64,000 nt of DNA from Coxiella-like endosymbiont (lineage in GTDB: Bacteria; Pseudomonadota; Gammaproteobacteria; Coxiellales; Coxiellaceae): NCBI RefSeq assembly GCF_030643785.1, contig NZ_CP094378.1:930001-994000 (forward strand), in the 5' to 3' direction. Numbering within the stretch: position 1 is the stretch's first letter; every line of letters starts with the position of its first letter. The translations under genes and the position numbers were made by a program. The notes under the pieces are model-generated. The model was not told the origin of the DNA, ran no database searches, and worked only from the letters and a program-made list of their open reading frames with translations. Shown one piece after another: positions 19,560-31,778 of the stretch.

Positions 19560-20045
19560 ACTGGTTAAAATAGTTTCTGGTGCTTGTTTATAAATGCTTT
19601 CCTGTAAATCTTCCGGATATTTTTCAATTAAAATATGACAATGCATATTTAAAAATGACTACGGATTTCCCTTCCGGCGTAAGTTCTACTGGAAAACAGC
19701 CTATTTCTTTTTCTGGGCTAAGCAGAGGTTTAGATCCCAAAGCTACGCTGATTAACTTGGTTACCTAAACAAATTCCTAAAATAGACTTCCCTGCTTGGT
19801 TTGCCCGCTTGGATCAGCTCATCTCTTTGTAGGTAATCATAGAGTAGGTAATCATAGAGATGATATACGCAGGCAATTTGCAGTCCGCTCATGAGAATAA
19901 GAAAGTCAAAAGTTTCTAGGGTAGGCCGCAAACATTCACCCGCGTAACTTCGAGTACGTGAAAGTGCATAGTTTTTCACTGCAATCCAATTGTCAATCAC
20001 CCCTAAATCTTCATAAGGCACATGTGAAATTACCTGAATACACAT
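19560..20045 (-). pseudogene. Class I glutamine amidotransferase-like remnant
   Basis: From 20045 the minus strand reads MCIQVISHVPYEDLGVIDNW, SYAGECLRPTLETFDFLILM, then DELIQAGKP. This is the start of GMP-synthase-like amidotransferases (QHVPFExxGxIxxW, DxLIIMGGPxS, xQAGKxVLGICLG). The MGGP turn reads MSGLQ and the catalytic-Cys motif GICLG is replaced by frameshifted sequence; further pieces reach about 19560. A 15-bp tandem duplication (19829-19858) lies in the break. The family usually acts on glutamine side-chain nitrogen transfer or gamma-glutamyl compounds; clearly inactive here. Confidence 0.65.
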
Positions 20046-21649
20046 GAGTTTATTTTAACATAGAAAGGTTTCTTCTACGTGCAGCTATCAAGTCTTCACC
20101 CAATATAGGCTCTGGCAGATAGTTTTAGTATCTTCGTCAAAGAGGAAGATGCCCCATAAAAGTGGAATTAGAAGCTTCTCCCAATACTAAAATTTCTTCT
20201 AGTTCTTCTTTGCGAGTTGAAGTTTTATTTTCACTCTGACTAAATACTTCTTCTGCCAATTGTTCTACAAAAAGTGCTTTAATAAGTTCTCCATCGTTTT
20301 GGATTAGCCACGATTTTAGCTACGATTTCTTTGATTGGGAATCGTCTAAATTCTTTATTAAAAGCAGTTTGTAACAGCCTAAGAAAAGCATTTAGGCTCG
20401 GAGAATTAGTAGTCGAAATTGCTTACGTGTGGAATCACTTCTTTGTGAAACGAAGATACTTGTCCCTCACTCTCATTTAGCATTACTGTTTTAGGATTCC
20501 TCAAATTAGAGCATACAATATTTCCTTACATGAAATTTAGAAACAAAAACGCTATTTTATTCTAATATTTTTTTATTAAAATATCTTGTTTTATTAAAAT
20601 AAACTTAATTATAAGACTGGAAGCATTAAAAGACTGGAAGCATTAATTTTTTCGGGATAAGTTTCAAAATATTTTTGTTCCGTCTGCTACAGATCATTTA
20701 TGATCTCTGCAGAAAGTTTTTTCACACCTTGTCGCCGTGATGAATGAATTTTAAGGGTTAACCACTTTAATTTCATGTAGAATTAACAATCCTTTTTAGG
20801 AAGATTTACAGTGTATCCCACCGGAAATAAATTAATAGCATCTTTGCTTGAAGGATGGCTTGCAAGAATTGACCTGTGCCATAACCATAATAATTTAAAT
20901 TTAATCTTGCAGTAAGGCTGCGCGTATCCTCTGGAAACATCATAACAGATGTCTCCTTTGCTCTTTTGCCTTAAAGCTCGTTAAAGCTCGATAGAAATTA
21001 TTATTTTACCTAAATAACTAATGAAATGACTAAACAAATTTGACTTAGCAAGTTTTGCCAAATGGGTATTCTAAGGAAATCGGAAAAAGCACACCCAATA
21101 ATGTCAGAGAGAACTCAATCCCCAAAGGATGCCAAAAGCACCAAAAAGTTAAATGATTAGCACGGATAAGAATTGGACTCTTATCTTTTTTTAAAATTGA
21201 CGAAATTGTCGCCGCACTTCACGTTTATTTTTTTATAGTGACGAATACATATTAGTGACGAATACAGACGAATACATCGGATATAGAAAGTGAAGATCAA
21301 ATAAAGTGTCGGAAAACAAAGAAAGGAAAAAGACTCGTTGGAAACGTAAACTCACTTACTGTGACTTAATATCTATCCTATAGTTTTTAATACTAGATAA
21401 TTAATTCTTTAAAGTCTAGCTAGCCGATAAATGTTACCTCTTAAATAGGCATTAATCAACTTTCTATCTATTGGAATAGTATTATAATAGTATTATAAAG
21501 TATTAAAACTAGATGCCGAACCACTTGGCTCATCCAGAAATTACAAGCGCTAGCGGCGCAGGGTAAGCCTCTGCACCTATTCTGGAAATTTTAATTTTTT
21601 AACTTATAATTAAAATGGATTTCTATAAAATTATTTCAAAGGAAGCTTT
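20046..21649. other. Long decayed region
   Basis: About 1.6 kb without an intact gene. Minus-strand pieces near 20100-20320 (for example ALFVEQLAEEVFSQSENK and LEEILVLGEAS) look like one former gene I cannot name. Perfect tandem duplications occur at 20613-20646 (17 bp unit) and 20971-20990 (10 bp unit), and a three-part one near 21235-21280. No RNA gene recognised. Confidence 0.4.
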
Positions 21650-21996
21650 ATGAAAAAAGGAGCCAAGGATTGTGTATAGCCATAGTAGGAAAATGGCTTT
21701 TTCTGAAATGTTAGTTGCGCAAAATTCTTCCGAAAGCATTAAAGTCCAAGTTCGAGTAACAGACTTCCTCGCACGTTGGCGTTAGAGCAGTAGTTTTAAG
21801 TGTTGGAAAACAAAGCAGAGATTCCCTAAAACATGTAACGACGAAAACTGGCCCTGCTAATGCTACCTATAGTTTTGGTTTGCGAACGACGGCTGGCAAA
21901 GATGTCTATTGTAGATCAACTAAATTGATGAATGACAGCTTAGTTGAATTGAACTACAATGGAAAAACCTGCAAACTTAAAAAATCATTTCAATAA
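21650..21996 (+). pseudogene. Small secreted protein remnant
   Basis: Begins ATGAAAAAAGGAGCC and, after stops and frame changes, ends with an open run GPANATYSFGLRTTAGKDVY and ELNYNGKTCKLKKSFQ (TAA 21994-21996). The order of a Lys-rich start, hydrophobic piece and cysteine-containing beta-rich tail suggests an exported protein of about 110 residues. No family recognised; at least two stops and a frameshift in the first half. Confidence 0.4.
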
Positions 21997-22025
21997 AAAA
22001 ATAATAGGAGTCATTTCTTTATTCG

Positions 22026-23461
22026 ATGATTCAGCTTACAGCCACCTATACGGACTTGTATCAACTTACTATGGGACAGGTTTATTTCCTGGAAGGAAAA
22101 AAAACCAGATGGCTGTTTTTGATTATTTTTTCCGTAAATTGCCGTTTAAGGGCGGATACGCTATCTTTTCAGGATTGGAAGATCTGCTCACTATCCTTCA
22201 GCAGTTTAAATTTAGTGAAAGAGATATTAATTTTTTATTTCACCAAGGTTTTCATTCCGAATTTCTTCATTATTTAAAAAACTTCCGATTTAATGGAAAC
22301 GTTTACGCTTCACAGGAGGGGGATCTTATATTCCCCACTCGCCCAGTATTAACTATTGAAGCTCCACTCATTGAAGCTCAGATTGTAGAAACGTTGATTT
22401 TAAATATTCTAAATTTCCAAACGCTTATCGCTACGAAAGCTAGCCGAATGCGATATGTGGCGAGAGACAAAAGGCTTATTGATTTTGGATTGCGCCGAAC
22501 AGCCGGATTAGCAGGCTATTATGCCAGTCGCGCTGCGATGGTAGGCGGTTTTGATGCTACCAGCAACGTAATCGCCGGACGTGACTACGCTATTCCAGTT
22601 GCAGGAACAATGGCCCATTCTTTCGTACAAAGTTATGACAATGAACTATCAGCCTTTCGTGATTTTGCTGAAAGTCGACCCCAGGATTGTGTTTTATTGG
22701 TCGATACCTATGATACGCTAAAAAGCGGCGTGCCAAATGCTATCCAAGTAGGCAAAGAAATGGAGTCACGCGGCCAGCAATTAAAAGGTGTACGGCTGGA
22801 TAGCGGTGGCCTTAGTTATCTGTCAAAAAAAACACGTAAAATGCTAGATGAATCCGGTCTTTCTTATGTGAAAATTGTAGCTTCTAATCAGCTTGATGAG
22901 TACGTAATTAAAAGCTTATTAGAACAAAAATCACCTATTGATATTTTTGGTGTCGGAACCAAACTTGTTATTGGTAAACCAGATGGTGTTCTAGATGGAG
23001 TGTATAAACTCGCTTTTAGTCACAATAAACCTCGTCTCAAACTTTCCGAAACACCTACTAAAACAACACTACCTTACAAAAAGCAGGTGTATCGACTATT
23101 GGATGACCAGGGCGGTTTCCTAGGAGCCGATGTTGTTACTTTAATTGATGAAAAAGATACAGACATCATGTATCATCCTTTTGAATCACTAAAATCCTTT
23201 CGTATTAAAAATTATAAAAAAGAAGCGCTTCTCCATAAGATAATGGAAAATGGTAAACGGTTATCTCCTGTTAAAACGGTCAATGAAATAGCAAAATATA
23301 ACCAACATCGCTTAAGTTTGTTGCCGGAAGAATATAAGCGTTTTGATAACCCTCATATTTACAAAGTAGGATTAAGTAGTGAGCTTAATGAGCGACGTAA
23401 CCATTTAATAGAAGCTTATAAAAAAATGGAAAACTCTAATCATCGTCGACGTTCAAAATGA
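22026..23461 (+). CDS. pncB: Nicotinate phosphoribosyltransferase, frameshifted at an A8 run
   Basis: This enzyme turns nicotinate into nicotinate mononucleotide for NAD salvage. The true N-terminus is the frame starting at ATG 22026 (YTDLYQLTMGQVYFLEGKK), which carries the family's DLYxLTM motif. At A8 (22097-22104) one more A is needed to enter the long frame QMAVFDYFFRKLPFKGGYAI. The rest is uninterrupted: GLRRTAG, DATSNV, GTMAHSFVQ, LLVDTYDTL, GVRLDSGGL, VASNQLDE and GVGTKLV. Repaired length is about 478 residues. The long frame by itself opens at 21959 with a non-homologous N-terminus, so that start is an artefact of the frameshift. Confidence 0.92.
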
Positions 23462-23663
23462 TTTCATGGCTGGAGGGTTCTATTGGGGATCCTAAAAATC
23501 ATATAAAAATCATAATTTCTTATTTGGATCTCTGCTTAAAAATATTAAATTTAATTATAAATAATTATCGTCCAACAAAGACACAAGCGATGAGTTAATT
23601 TTGGGAAAAGTTTTGGGAACCATAAAGGGCGAATCAAGTAACTCAGATAACTATTGATTAACA

Positions 23664-23740
23664 TGGCGCGCCCGGACGGATTCGAACCGCCGACCGCCTG
23701 GTTCGTAGCCAGGTACTCTATCCAACTGAGCTACGGGCGC
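23664..23740 (-). tRNA. tRNA-Arg(ACG)
   Basis: Complete cloverleaf on the minus strand: acceptor GCGCCCG with CGGGCGC, D-arm as in the UCG gene, anticodon stem-loop CCTGG-CTACGAA-CCAGG (anticodon ACG, read as ICG), T-loop GGTTCGAATCC, discriminator G and encoded CCA. 77 nt. Confidence 0.96.
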
Positions 23741-23918
23741 GCGTTTAGAGCTAGCGAGGCTTCCCTGCTTCAGAGAGAACGACCGATTTTACTATAAGTG
23801 GCTGCACTGTCAAAGGTTACGACTTTATGATCCGCAACCTGTTGATTAGGATTCAGACCCATCATGCGTTAATTCCTGAAGAAGTTTTAACTTTATAAGA
23901 CCTAAGACATGAATGCAG

Positions 23919-24107
23919 CTATACAATTCTTTTTCGGGGAATGGGCGAAAGCGCTTCTGTTTTTAACTCTTCTGAAATACGGTTAATTCTCTTTAATATT
24001 CTCTGTGCCTTTGAAGTCAGATGGACGGTTTTGCTGCGCCGATCTTGAGAATCCGAATGCTGCTCTACTTCAAAGGCATGCATCAATAAAATGTCAAAAC
24101 TTATCAA
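23919..24107 (-). pseudogene. MarR-family regulator remnant
   Basis: The minus-strand piece (FEVEQHSDSQDRRSKTVHLT, SKAQRILKRINRIS) matches the wing and C-terminal helices of MarR regulators (RxxDxxDRRxKxVxLTxxG). The N-terminal dimerisation and recognition helices are missing. It lies divergently next to a broken RND efflux operon, the arrangement in which MarR proteins commonly repress efflux. Confidence 0.65.
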
Positions 24108-24299
24108 AAGTATGGCATCGTCGTTGCTACTTACTTCTTTTTAATGTATTCGCCCGCGGATAAAACCGACCATCCACTTGAATAGAAAATCCCAGGAAAT
24201 ATTGAGCCTGCTCAATCCATATCGATCATGTCGCAGGCTCTGGTATTTTAAAAAAATTGATCTTACTCTCCAGGCGAAACGGTAAGAATAAGATAGCTT

Positions 24300-25020
24300 T
24301 TATTTTAGATTAACCCTGAGCCTTTCAAAGCTAAATTAGTTCAAGCTAAACAAAATTTTTAAGAAATCAAAGCTCAGCTTAATTATACAAAGATAAAAGC
24401 TCCTTTAACGGGTAAAATAACGGGTAAAACGGAAAATGTCTCCTTCAAAGCTTGTGAGATTTAATTACATCAGAAAACGTCTAGCCTCTTGTCATGATTA
24501 ATTAATTAATTAAATCCTGGTTTAGTTAATTTTAATTTACCGCAGGAGAAATTTTCTAAGCTGCTCAGTTATCAACGTCTAAACTCAATTATCTTCGAAG
24601 TCATTAACAAAAGTGGAGATAAAATTTTAGGAAAAGGTAAATCAACCTTCATAGATAACACTGTAAATTCGAAAACGGGAACTGTGTTGCTTAAAGGCAC
24701 CATTGATAATACTCAACAACAACTCCTATGGCTTTTAAAGGTCAAGGTAAAATTAATTCTAGCAATAGAAAAAATGTCCTCGTTACTCCCAGTCAAGCTA
24801 TTAAGATCGATGATAAAGGACCTTTTATTTATATGGTAATCATCAATCGAAAGACGGTGGTTAAAAGAATTAAAATCGACAGGCAAATAGGTCTCCCCGA
24901 TTTACTGTTATCGAAGAAGGGTTAAAACCTGGCGATATAATCATCACGATTTCACTACCAGAAATTCAAAATAGTGCAGAAGTTAAAATCGCTTCCTCAA
25001 AGGTCAAAAATAAAAGCCTA
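24300..25020 (+). pseudogene. Efflux membrane-fusion protein remnant
   Basis: Plus-strand pieces include QAKQNF, EIKAQLNYTKIKAPLTGKIT (the lipoyl-domain exit of AcrA/HlyD proteins), NSKTGTVLLKGTIDN, LVTPSQAIKIDDKGPFIYMV and GLPDLLLSKKGLKPGD. The order matches the second half of an AcrA/MdtA-type periplasmic adaptor. Frames change several times and the N-terminal half is unrecognisable. It directly precedes the RND pump remnant. Confidence 0.65.
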
Positions 25021-25022
25021 TC

Positions 25023-27710
25023 ATGAATATTTGTGAAATCTTTATTAATCGAACCAGTAGCCATCGTCATTTTTATTTTATTTTATCGCTATTTATCTTT
25101 GGAGAGTTAGGTTATTTATAACATATCGATTTCCTAACAATTATGGTTTCCGCAAGTTTATTCGGCGTCGATCCCAAAACCATGGCTACGTCAGCGGCGA
25201 CACCGATTGAAAAAGAGCTAAGCACAATTTTAGAACTAGATTTAATGAGTTCCATGTAAAATACTACAGGCTCCACGCAAATAACTCTGCAATTTTCGTT
25301 AAATCGGAAGATAGATGCAACTGCCCCTGATGTCTAATCCGCACTTTTACAAATAACTCGGACTTTACCTTCACAAATGCGCAACTCCCCTACCGTGCGA
25401 AAAGTGAATCCGGCGGGCTCTTCCCGTACTTTATCGGGCTTTAACAGCAAGATAATTTACTAATGATGAAGTTGATGACTATGCAAAAAAATTACATAAA
25501 TTACATTGCTCCAAGCTTATTAATCACAATAGTGTATCAGGTTAATGTTTTTGGGAATAATTTGCTGTTCGAATTTACCTTAATCCCACAAGCTATGGCT
25601 AACCGTAATTTAATTATTAATGATATAGCAAGCGCAATCCAAAGTTTAAATACCACAATCAATCTTCGGAAACTTTGCAAACAGACGGTTATTACCGTTT
25701 GATTAAAATGGATTACCAATTAAAAAATATCAAAGCATTTCCCAACGCGCCATTATTACTTCAGATTAATGTACCTGTTCGGATTAGAGGATATTGCAAC
25801 CCTAGAAAACAGTGTTTTTAATGATAAAGCCATCACGTGGTATAATGGAAAAACATTCCATCGCTCTCGTTGTCCAGCGCCAACCCAATTCCAATACTGT
25901 ATCTGTGGTATAAAATATTCTAAAAGAACTCCATGCTTCTTGCCCCTACAAAAAATTTACTAGGAGGCGCAGAGATTAAAATCCTTTATAATCGTGGTTC
26001 TTTTCAATTTATTTTTTTCTGCGTTATTGGTTATCGGGGTAATTTTTCTCTTTCTTAATAACTTATTGTCAACCATAATAGCTGTATTTTTACTGCCCTC
26101 TTCTGTTATTGCCACCTTTGGATTTATGTATTTATGCGGATTTAGTTTAGATAATCTCTTCTTAATGGAATTAGTGTTGGCTGTAGGGTTTTTAATTGAT
26201 GATGCTTCTAGTCTTAGAAAATATTATACGCCACCTAGAACAAGAACTGGAGTTTGTCGGCGAGTTTAAAAGGCTCTAAAGAAATTAGTTTCACGGTTAT
26301 AGCAATGGCATTATGATTAGTTTCTATGTTTTTGTCTATTTTATATCTCACCCCAGAGTTCCCTCTAAATAGGCGAAATTTGAAATTTATTTTGATCACA
26401 TTAAAATCTGTTATGAAAATAGTCTATATTAGACAATTTCAAATATAAAACTAACACTTTTTGGCTCTTTAATTATAATTATTTTAACGAATTTCTTATT
26501 TCACTTTGTGCCTAAAGATTTTATTCCTTCAGAAGATACTGATATGATATTTGGAAACGTTCAAGTTTTGGAAGGTATTACCTTTCTTAATTTTATTGCC
26601 CAACGATAAAAAGTTTCTATAATTATACAGCGCAATCCTAACATCCAGTCATTAGTATCTTCCGTAGGACAAGGAAAAATAGCTATAAATAGTAGTAATA
26701 TTGGGTGACTTATTATTCGTCTTAAACTAACGGATCAAAGAAAATTAAATGTGAACCAAATTATTCAACAACTACGTCAGCAATTAAAATCAATTTCTAG
26801 ATTGAAAGTCTTTCTAACTAATCCTCCTGCTGTCAGCATTGGAAGTAAAATAATTAACAAAAATTATCAATACGTGCTTCAGAGTACTGATTGGGATTTA
26901 TTAGAAACTGCTGCTCAAAAATTGCAATCGCAAATAGCTTAATTCAAAGGTGTTCATAGTATAGATTCGGATTTGCAATTAAAAAATTCTGAAATGAAAT
27001 TGCATATATTATGGGGCAGAACAGCAGTTTTAGGAATTCACACCAACACAAATCAAAACAGTGCTCTATTTTGCTTATAGAGGAAGAGAAATAAGTAGTA
27101 TCATGACGGCAACGGTGCTTATAATGTCATCATGGATATCGATCCGTGTTATCAACGGGGTCCCAGCGATATCAATTTATTAAATTTACGCTTTCCCGTT
27201 CATTTGACATCGCTCCGGGCTATTCACTAGGCAACATCACACAACAGATTAATACTTTAACCAAACAAATATTGCCTTCCAATATCTCAGAATCTTTTGT
27301 TGGAATCGGTCAAAAATTCCAACAATCGCTTGATCTAGATGGTGTTCGCTATTCTCTACGAATATTTTATTCATCTCATCACCATCTTAACCACTCTACC
27401 CTCTGCTATTTTTGGCTCATTACTTTCGCTTTTCGTGCTTTACCATGAATTAAATTTTTTAGTTTTATCGGCTTGATTATGTTTGTTAGTTTAACAAAGA
27501 AAAATGAAATCATGATATTTGATTTTGCTTTGGAAGCTAAGGGAAACAAAATTTATCTTCGTAAAGAAGCCATTATTCAAGTCTGTTTAATTCATTTTAG
27601 ACCCATCATAATGAAACTACATTGGTTGGATTTGGTAGCTACGATTCCTATCGCGCTTGGGCTCGGCGCGAGAGGGGGTAGGTGAGGAGTTTCTTAGAAA
27701 TTGCGATGGT
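25023..27710 (+). pseudogene. RND (AcrB/MdtB-like) efflux pump remnant
   Basis: From ATG 25023 the strand shows MNICEIFINRTSSHRHFYFI, then TIMVSASLFGVDPKTMATSA, ATPIEKELSTI, a stop, GSTQITLQFSLNRKIDATAP, VRKVNPAG, and later LDNLFLMELVLAVGFLIDDA (TM4 proton relay region, where DD is kept), FVPKDFIPSEDTDMIFG, and GARGG near the end. This is a typical RND inner-membrane pump. Dozens of stops and frame changes and internal shortening make it dead. Together with the adaptor and MarR pieces it is a lost multidrug efflux operon. Confidence 0.8.
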
Positions 27711-30700
27711 TGGTGAACTTTTCTTCTCGCAACTGATCAATTCTGTAAGTAACCCCTGTTTTTTTTATGTATTAATGGATAATCTAAGCGTCCTATTTCG
27801 CTAAATCAGAGCAAATCAAATGCGTGAGAAAGAATTGAAAGATAAGCTCATAATAGACGAAATTCATCCGTCTGAGACAAGTCAGCTAAATTAAAGCGTA
27901 TAAACAATCTCTTGGAATTGCGCTGCGCCAAGATGTTATTATACACAATAACAGAAAAGTTGTTATCGACCGTATAAAAGAAAATCCTACTTATAAAAGA
28001 AAATCCTAAACTTATAAACACTTCTTTCAATACTAATGATATACCGCCCTGATGCTAGCGAGCAAAATTAGTTACCTAGGATTATAGGATTAGTGGAACT
28101 TCTTATACTCTACGGCGGGCTGAAAACCAGCCATCTTAGATAATGTATGAAAATAAGAAATGTATTGGGTATATAGAGGACAGAATGACTTTGATCTCGT
28201 CAGCCTGTCAGATCACAAATAAATCTGTAAGCCATTAAAAAACACACTATCACTCGATTTTCGTTTGCTATCAGCTCCAATCGATAAACTTCTATTTTCA
28301 AAGATAAATATCAGCGGTGTATCGGAATTACTTTAATTCGCTAAATGCCGCATACTAAAAAATACAGGCGCTGGATTACTTTCTTTTTATTTGTATCGAT
28401 AAGAGATATCTCTTCTTCAGCGAACTCAATTGAGCCATTAATCAAGCAAGCATAAGCACTCAAAAAAACTTTCTCAACGCTCTAGCATTCAGAGATCGAT
28501 TTATATATGCAACGAGTTTTGATGATCTAAATTCGCCGAATTACCATTAACTACTCAATCAATCAATTCTGATTTGAAATCTGCTCACGATTTTTTTTCA
28601 GATCAAAACCTTCTCAATATATTATTAGCAGGAAGCCTTATCAGAAAACAGAGAGAAGTTTTATCTATACAGTTCGAGAAGTAGAAGCATACGAAGTGGC
28701 TACTAGTTGCTGGATTAATCCCTATACCGGTGAGAAAACACTCAATAGCAATTCCAATGATTTTTTTAGAATATCAGATGATAAGTCCATTCAAGATCTT
28801 ATATGGAAATCCAGCGACTCTCTCTAGCCTTTTTGAGAAAAAGTTTTTAGAGAAAATATTACGCTCCCTTAAAGCTCGAGCACCTTCAATTACTCGGTTA
28901 GTTTTGCCTATGTTGAAGCTTCGCACCGAGCACGAGAGAAACAACGGCGAGTTTCTTGTTTAAGCGCACTTACGGAATTACGTAATGGTTTGCTTCACAT
29001 GGAGATAGAAAAACTATAGTGGTTCTAAACTGAAAGCAGAGCTACCCCCGCCTATACTGCTGCTACTGCGCTATTTTCTGAATGGTGGGGTATCACTGGA
29101 TATACAGATATTCGAAACAAAAATTCAAAACCTGAAGTACAACGAACAAACGATCGGAAGTGTCTTTGATATTATTCTTGATCTTTCCAGTGTAGTCGAT
29201 CGTATCGATGCGGAATACTGCGTCGAAATTAATGATTAGATTTTGACCAAGAGTGCTAGCTTCTAAAACAGTGCAGCGGAAACTTCGTGAAATGGACGAT
29301 TGGCTGTCTTTCCAGCCTTTGAGCCATTCAGAATTTGATGAAATTCAAAAAAATATTTCTCCGTGAAATAGAAAGAAATAAAGAAAAACCCCCTACTGTT
29401 TTTGATGTTTTTGACGCTTTCTTTCTGAAATATCCCCTTTCCGAGAGCATTTAAATCAATGATCATAATCAATATCCACAAATTGATTGAGAAATAATAC
29501 ACTGTCTTTAAAGACATCGCAGTAATAGTAAACTCAGTCCTTTATTAAAACAAAACCAAGAAAGCCTCGTTTCGAGTATTCTCAAAATAGAAGACATTAA
29601 TGAGCTCGCTATTTTTTATCTCCTATTACGAGGAAAACAAAATCAGAAAAAACAGTCTATTTCTATTGGAGAGTTAGCGGTACTTGCAAAAATCGATTCT
29701 TTACCTGCAGCAATGGATTATGAAAACTTAAGAAAATGCTATTTTTTGCCTAATTTAGAAATGATAGTGGAATGGATAGAGGAGCAATGTGGATCCCAAT
29801 AATGAGAATGTGAAAGCCTATTATACTTTGGGATTCAATCAAATACAGTTGAGGTTGTAAAAATTTTGCTAGAAATAGTCATCAATTCAAATACCTGGCA
29901 TAAACTAATTATGCTTGATATGGGAGAACAATGTGATGCCTTGGACACGGAACGAAAATGGCTTAATGTAATTTTGCAAGTGGATGATAATAGCTACCGA
30001 TTGTACATTATTTTTGGGTAGAGTGTGGGCGCGCTGGGATGAATGGATTGATATAGAAACCCAAGGCAGTCAGAGCTTTCTCAATACGATACAACTTCAC
30101 GTAGTGATGCGCCGAGTGCCTATTTCCCTTTAAGGTCTCTGTTGCCGCATTTAAATTTGCCTTTGAAAAAATCCAGCATCTTGGCTGAATTAACAAAACG
30201 AGATGCTAACTTGAAGAATCTTGATGAAATAAAAAAGCGATTATAGATAAGTCGATGGTCACAGCTCTCTGCTTATATTAATGATCTTCCCTCTCTTTGA
30301 GAACAAACAAGGAAATTCTTACAAAGAGCTATTGACGAAAAAAATTGGCGGTTGATATTCATTCTATTTAAATACAAATTAAATACAAAACTACCATTTT
30401 GGAATTGGATATCGATTTTGTCTATTTTTTTGATTTAATCAAACAATGTGACGACCATTTTGTGGATCAATGGTTAGTTTCCACAACCTATTCGACTTCA
30501 TTTAGAACGGGAATCGTATTTTTGAGAAAAATGATCCCTTCCAAAGTAGATTAAACCTCCAACCTTCTCTGAACGTTGTGATGTATGGGATCCTGCTCTA
30601 CAAAGAATTGGTATAAAGCCTATATTAGATCAGTAACTCGTAACGACCTGTTTGTATTCCATGAATAGAATACAAATTGGAATAGGATTACGTTAGAGAT

Positions 30701-31442
30701 CGAAAAGAAACGGCTTGCCAAATACGACACAATGTCTGCATCAGGAAGCAAGAAGTACGCCTCTCCCCATATAGAGAAAGCACTGTTTGATTATGCTTTT
30801 TTAGCAAGGAAACAAAAATAGGTGAAGCTTTTTATTGAAAAAGGTTTTCTGCTTTCCCCTAATTTTTTAAAATGGCTACACGCATCAGACAGATTGGACG
30901 ATATTGCAGCTTATTTTACTCTGTTAGCTCCCGACAAATCTAACATTCTTTTTCTCTCAATATTGCAAAAATACATCAGGTATTGACCCAAGAACAAATA
31001 ACTTCTTTTGACGAAGCATTCAAAAAAAAACAGCTATTTTTTCTCTTTAGCAATAAAGACTTTAGCAATAAAGATATGCATTCCGTACCACAAAGATTTA
31101 CTAAAAAAAGACATTAGAGATTTAGATGATTTCATTTTTATGGGTTTATTCTGTCACATATATAAAACCAGTAACGGAGAGCTAATTTTTACTTTTTTAC
31201 GACCTTTACGTCTTAAAACAGGAATGATCAAAGCAGGATTGAAAAACAAGCCTGGTCAGTGAAAAAGATCCTCACAACAGCCATTCTATCCTGTTTAGAA
31301 CTAGAAACCAAGAAATTTGGTGAATTATGCATCTGCGGCGCCAATCCACCCTACACCATTGTTAAAATGAACAATTCTATCTTGATATATCAAGTTAGAG
31401 TTTGTGGCTCATGAAATTAGGTTGTTTAGTTCTTACTTTCGA
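27711..31442. other. 3.7 kb of unrecognised decay
   Basis: No intact gene. Coding-like pieces on the plus strand (for example near 28860 LKARAPSITRLVLPMLKLRT, near 29660 ISIGELAVLAKIDSLPAAMD, near 31100 DIRDLDDFIFMGLF) are spread over about 2.7 kb and could come from one large gene, perhaps an effector or repeat protein, but no motif allows a name. A perfect 15-bp tandem duplication is at 31045-31074 and an imperfect one near 27973-28008. Confidence 0.4.
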
Positions 31443-31778
31443 TCAATGCATCATTCGATAATGCAAGCTCAACAAAATCCACAAAGAACCACCCATCAAT
31501 ACGGCTAATACGACTATGGTGAATACGAAAGACATTAAATTCATTTGGCTTTGTTCATTTTTCGTGTTTAATCGTAAAAAGAAAATAACCTGAACTATAA
31601 ATTGGACAAAGTTAGAGATAAAGATAATGGCCAACAGCGCCGTTTTAGAGAGCGTCGTGTACATTACAGTCATAAAAGAGATTAAGGTAAGGATCACGCA
31701 TAAGATCATTCCAGTGATATATATACTTAACTTTTTCTTTCCGGTGCCGTACGTTTCTTCAGAGAGTATCTCACTCAT
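31443..31778 (-). CDS. cyoD: Cytochrome o ubiquinol oxidase subunit IV
   Basis: A 111-residue membrane protein with three helices (LSIYITGMILCVILTLISF, ALLAIIFISNFVQFIVQVIF, FVFTIVVLAVLMGGSLWIL) and the HYRMMH end, as in CyoD. The start at 31778 is chosen because it overlaps the cyoC stop (ATGA), giving translational coupling. It is the last gene of the cyoABCD operon and is needed for assembly of the copper-haem site of subunit I. No indel seen. Confidence 0.93.
   Translation of the reverse strand: MSEILSEETYGTGKKKLSIYITGMILCVILTLISFMTVMYTTLSKTALLAIIFISNFVQFIVQVIFFLRLNTKNEQSQMNLMSFVFTIVVLAVLMGGSLWILLSLHYRMMH

Noticed and set aside
21959-22096. Long N-terminal extension of pncB
   Set aside because: It lacks similarity to the family, overlaps the end of a secreted-protein remnant in another frame, and the true start motif lies in the 22026 frame.
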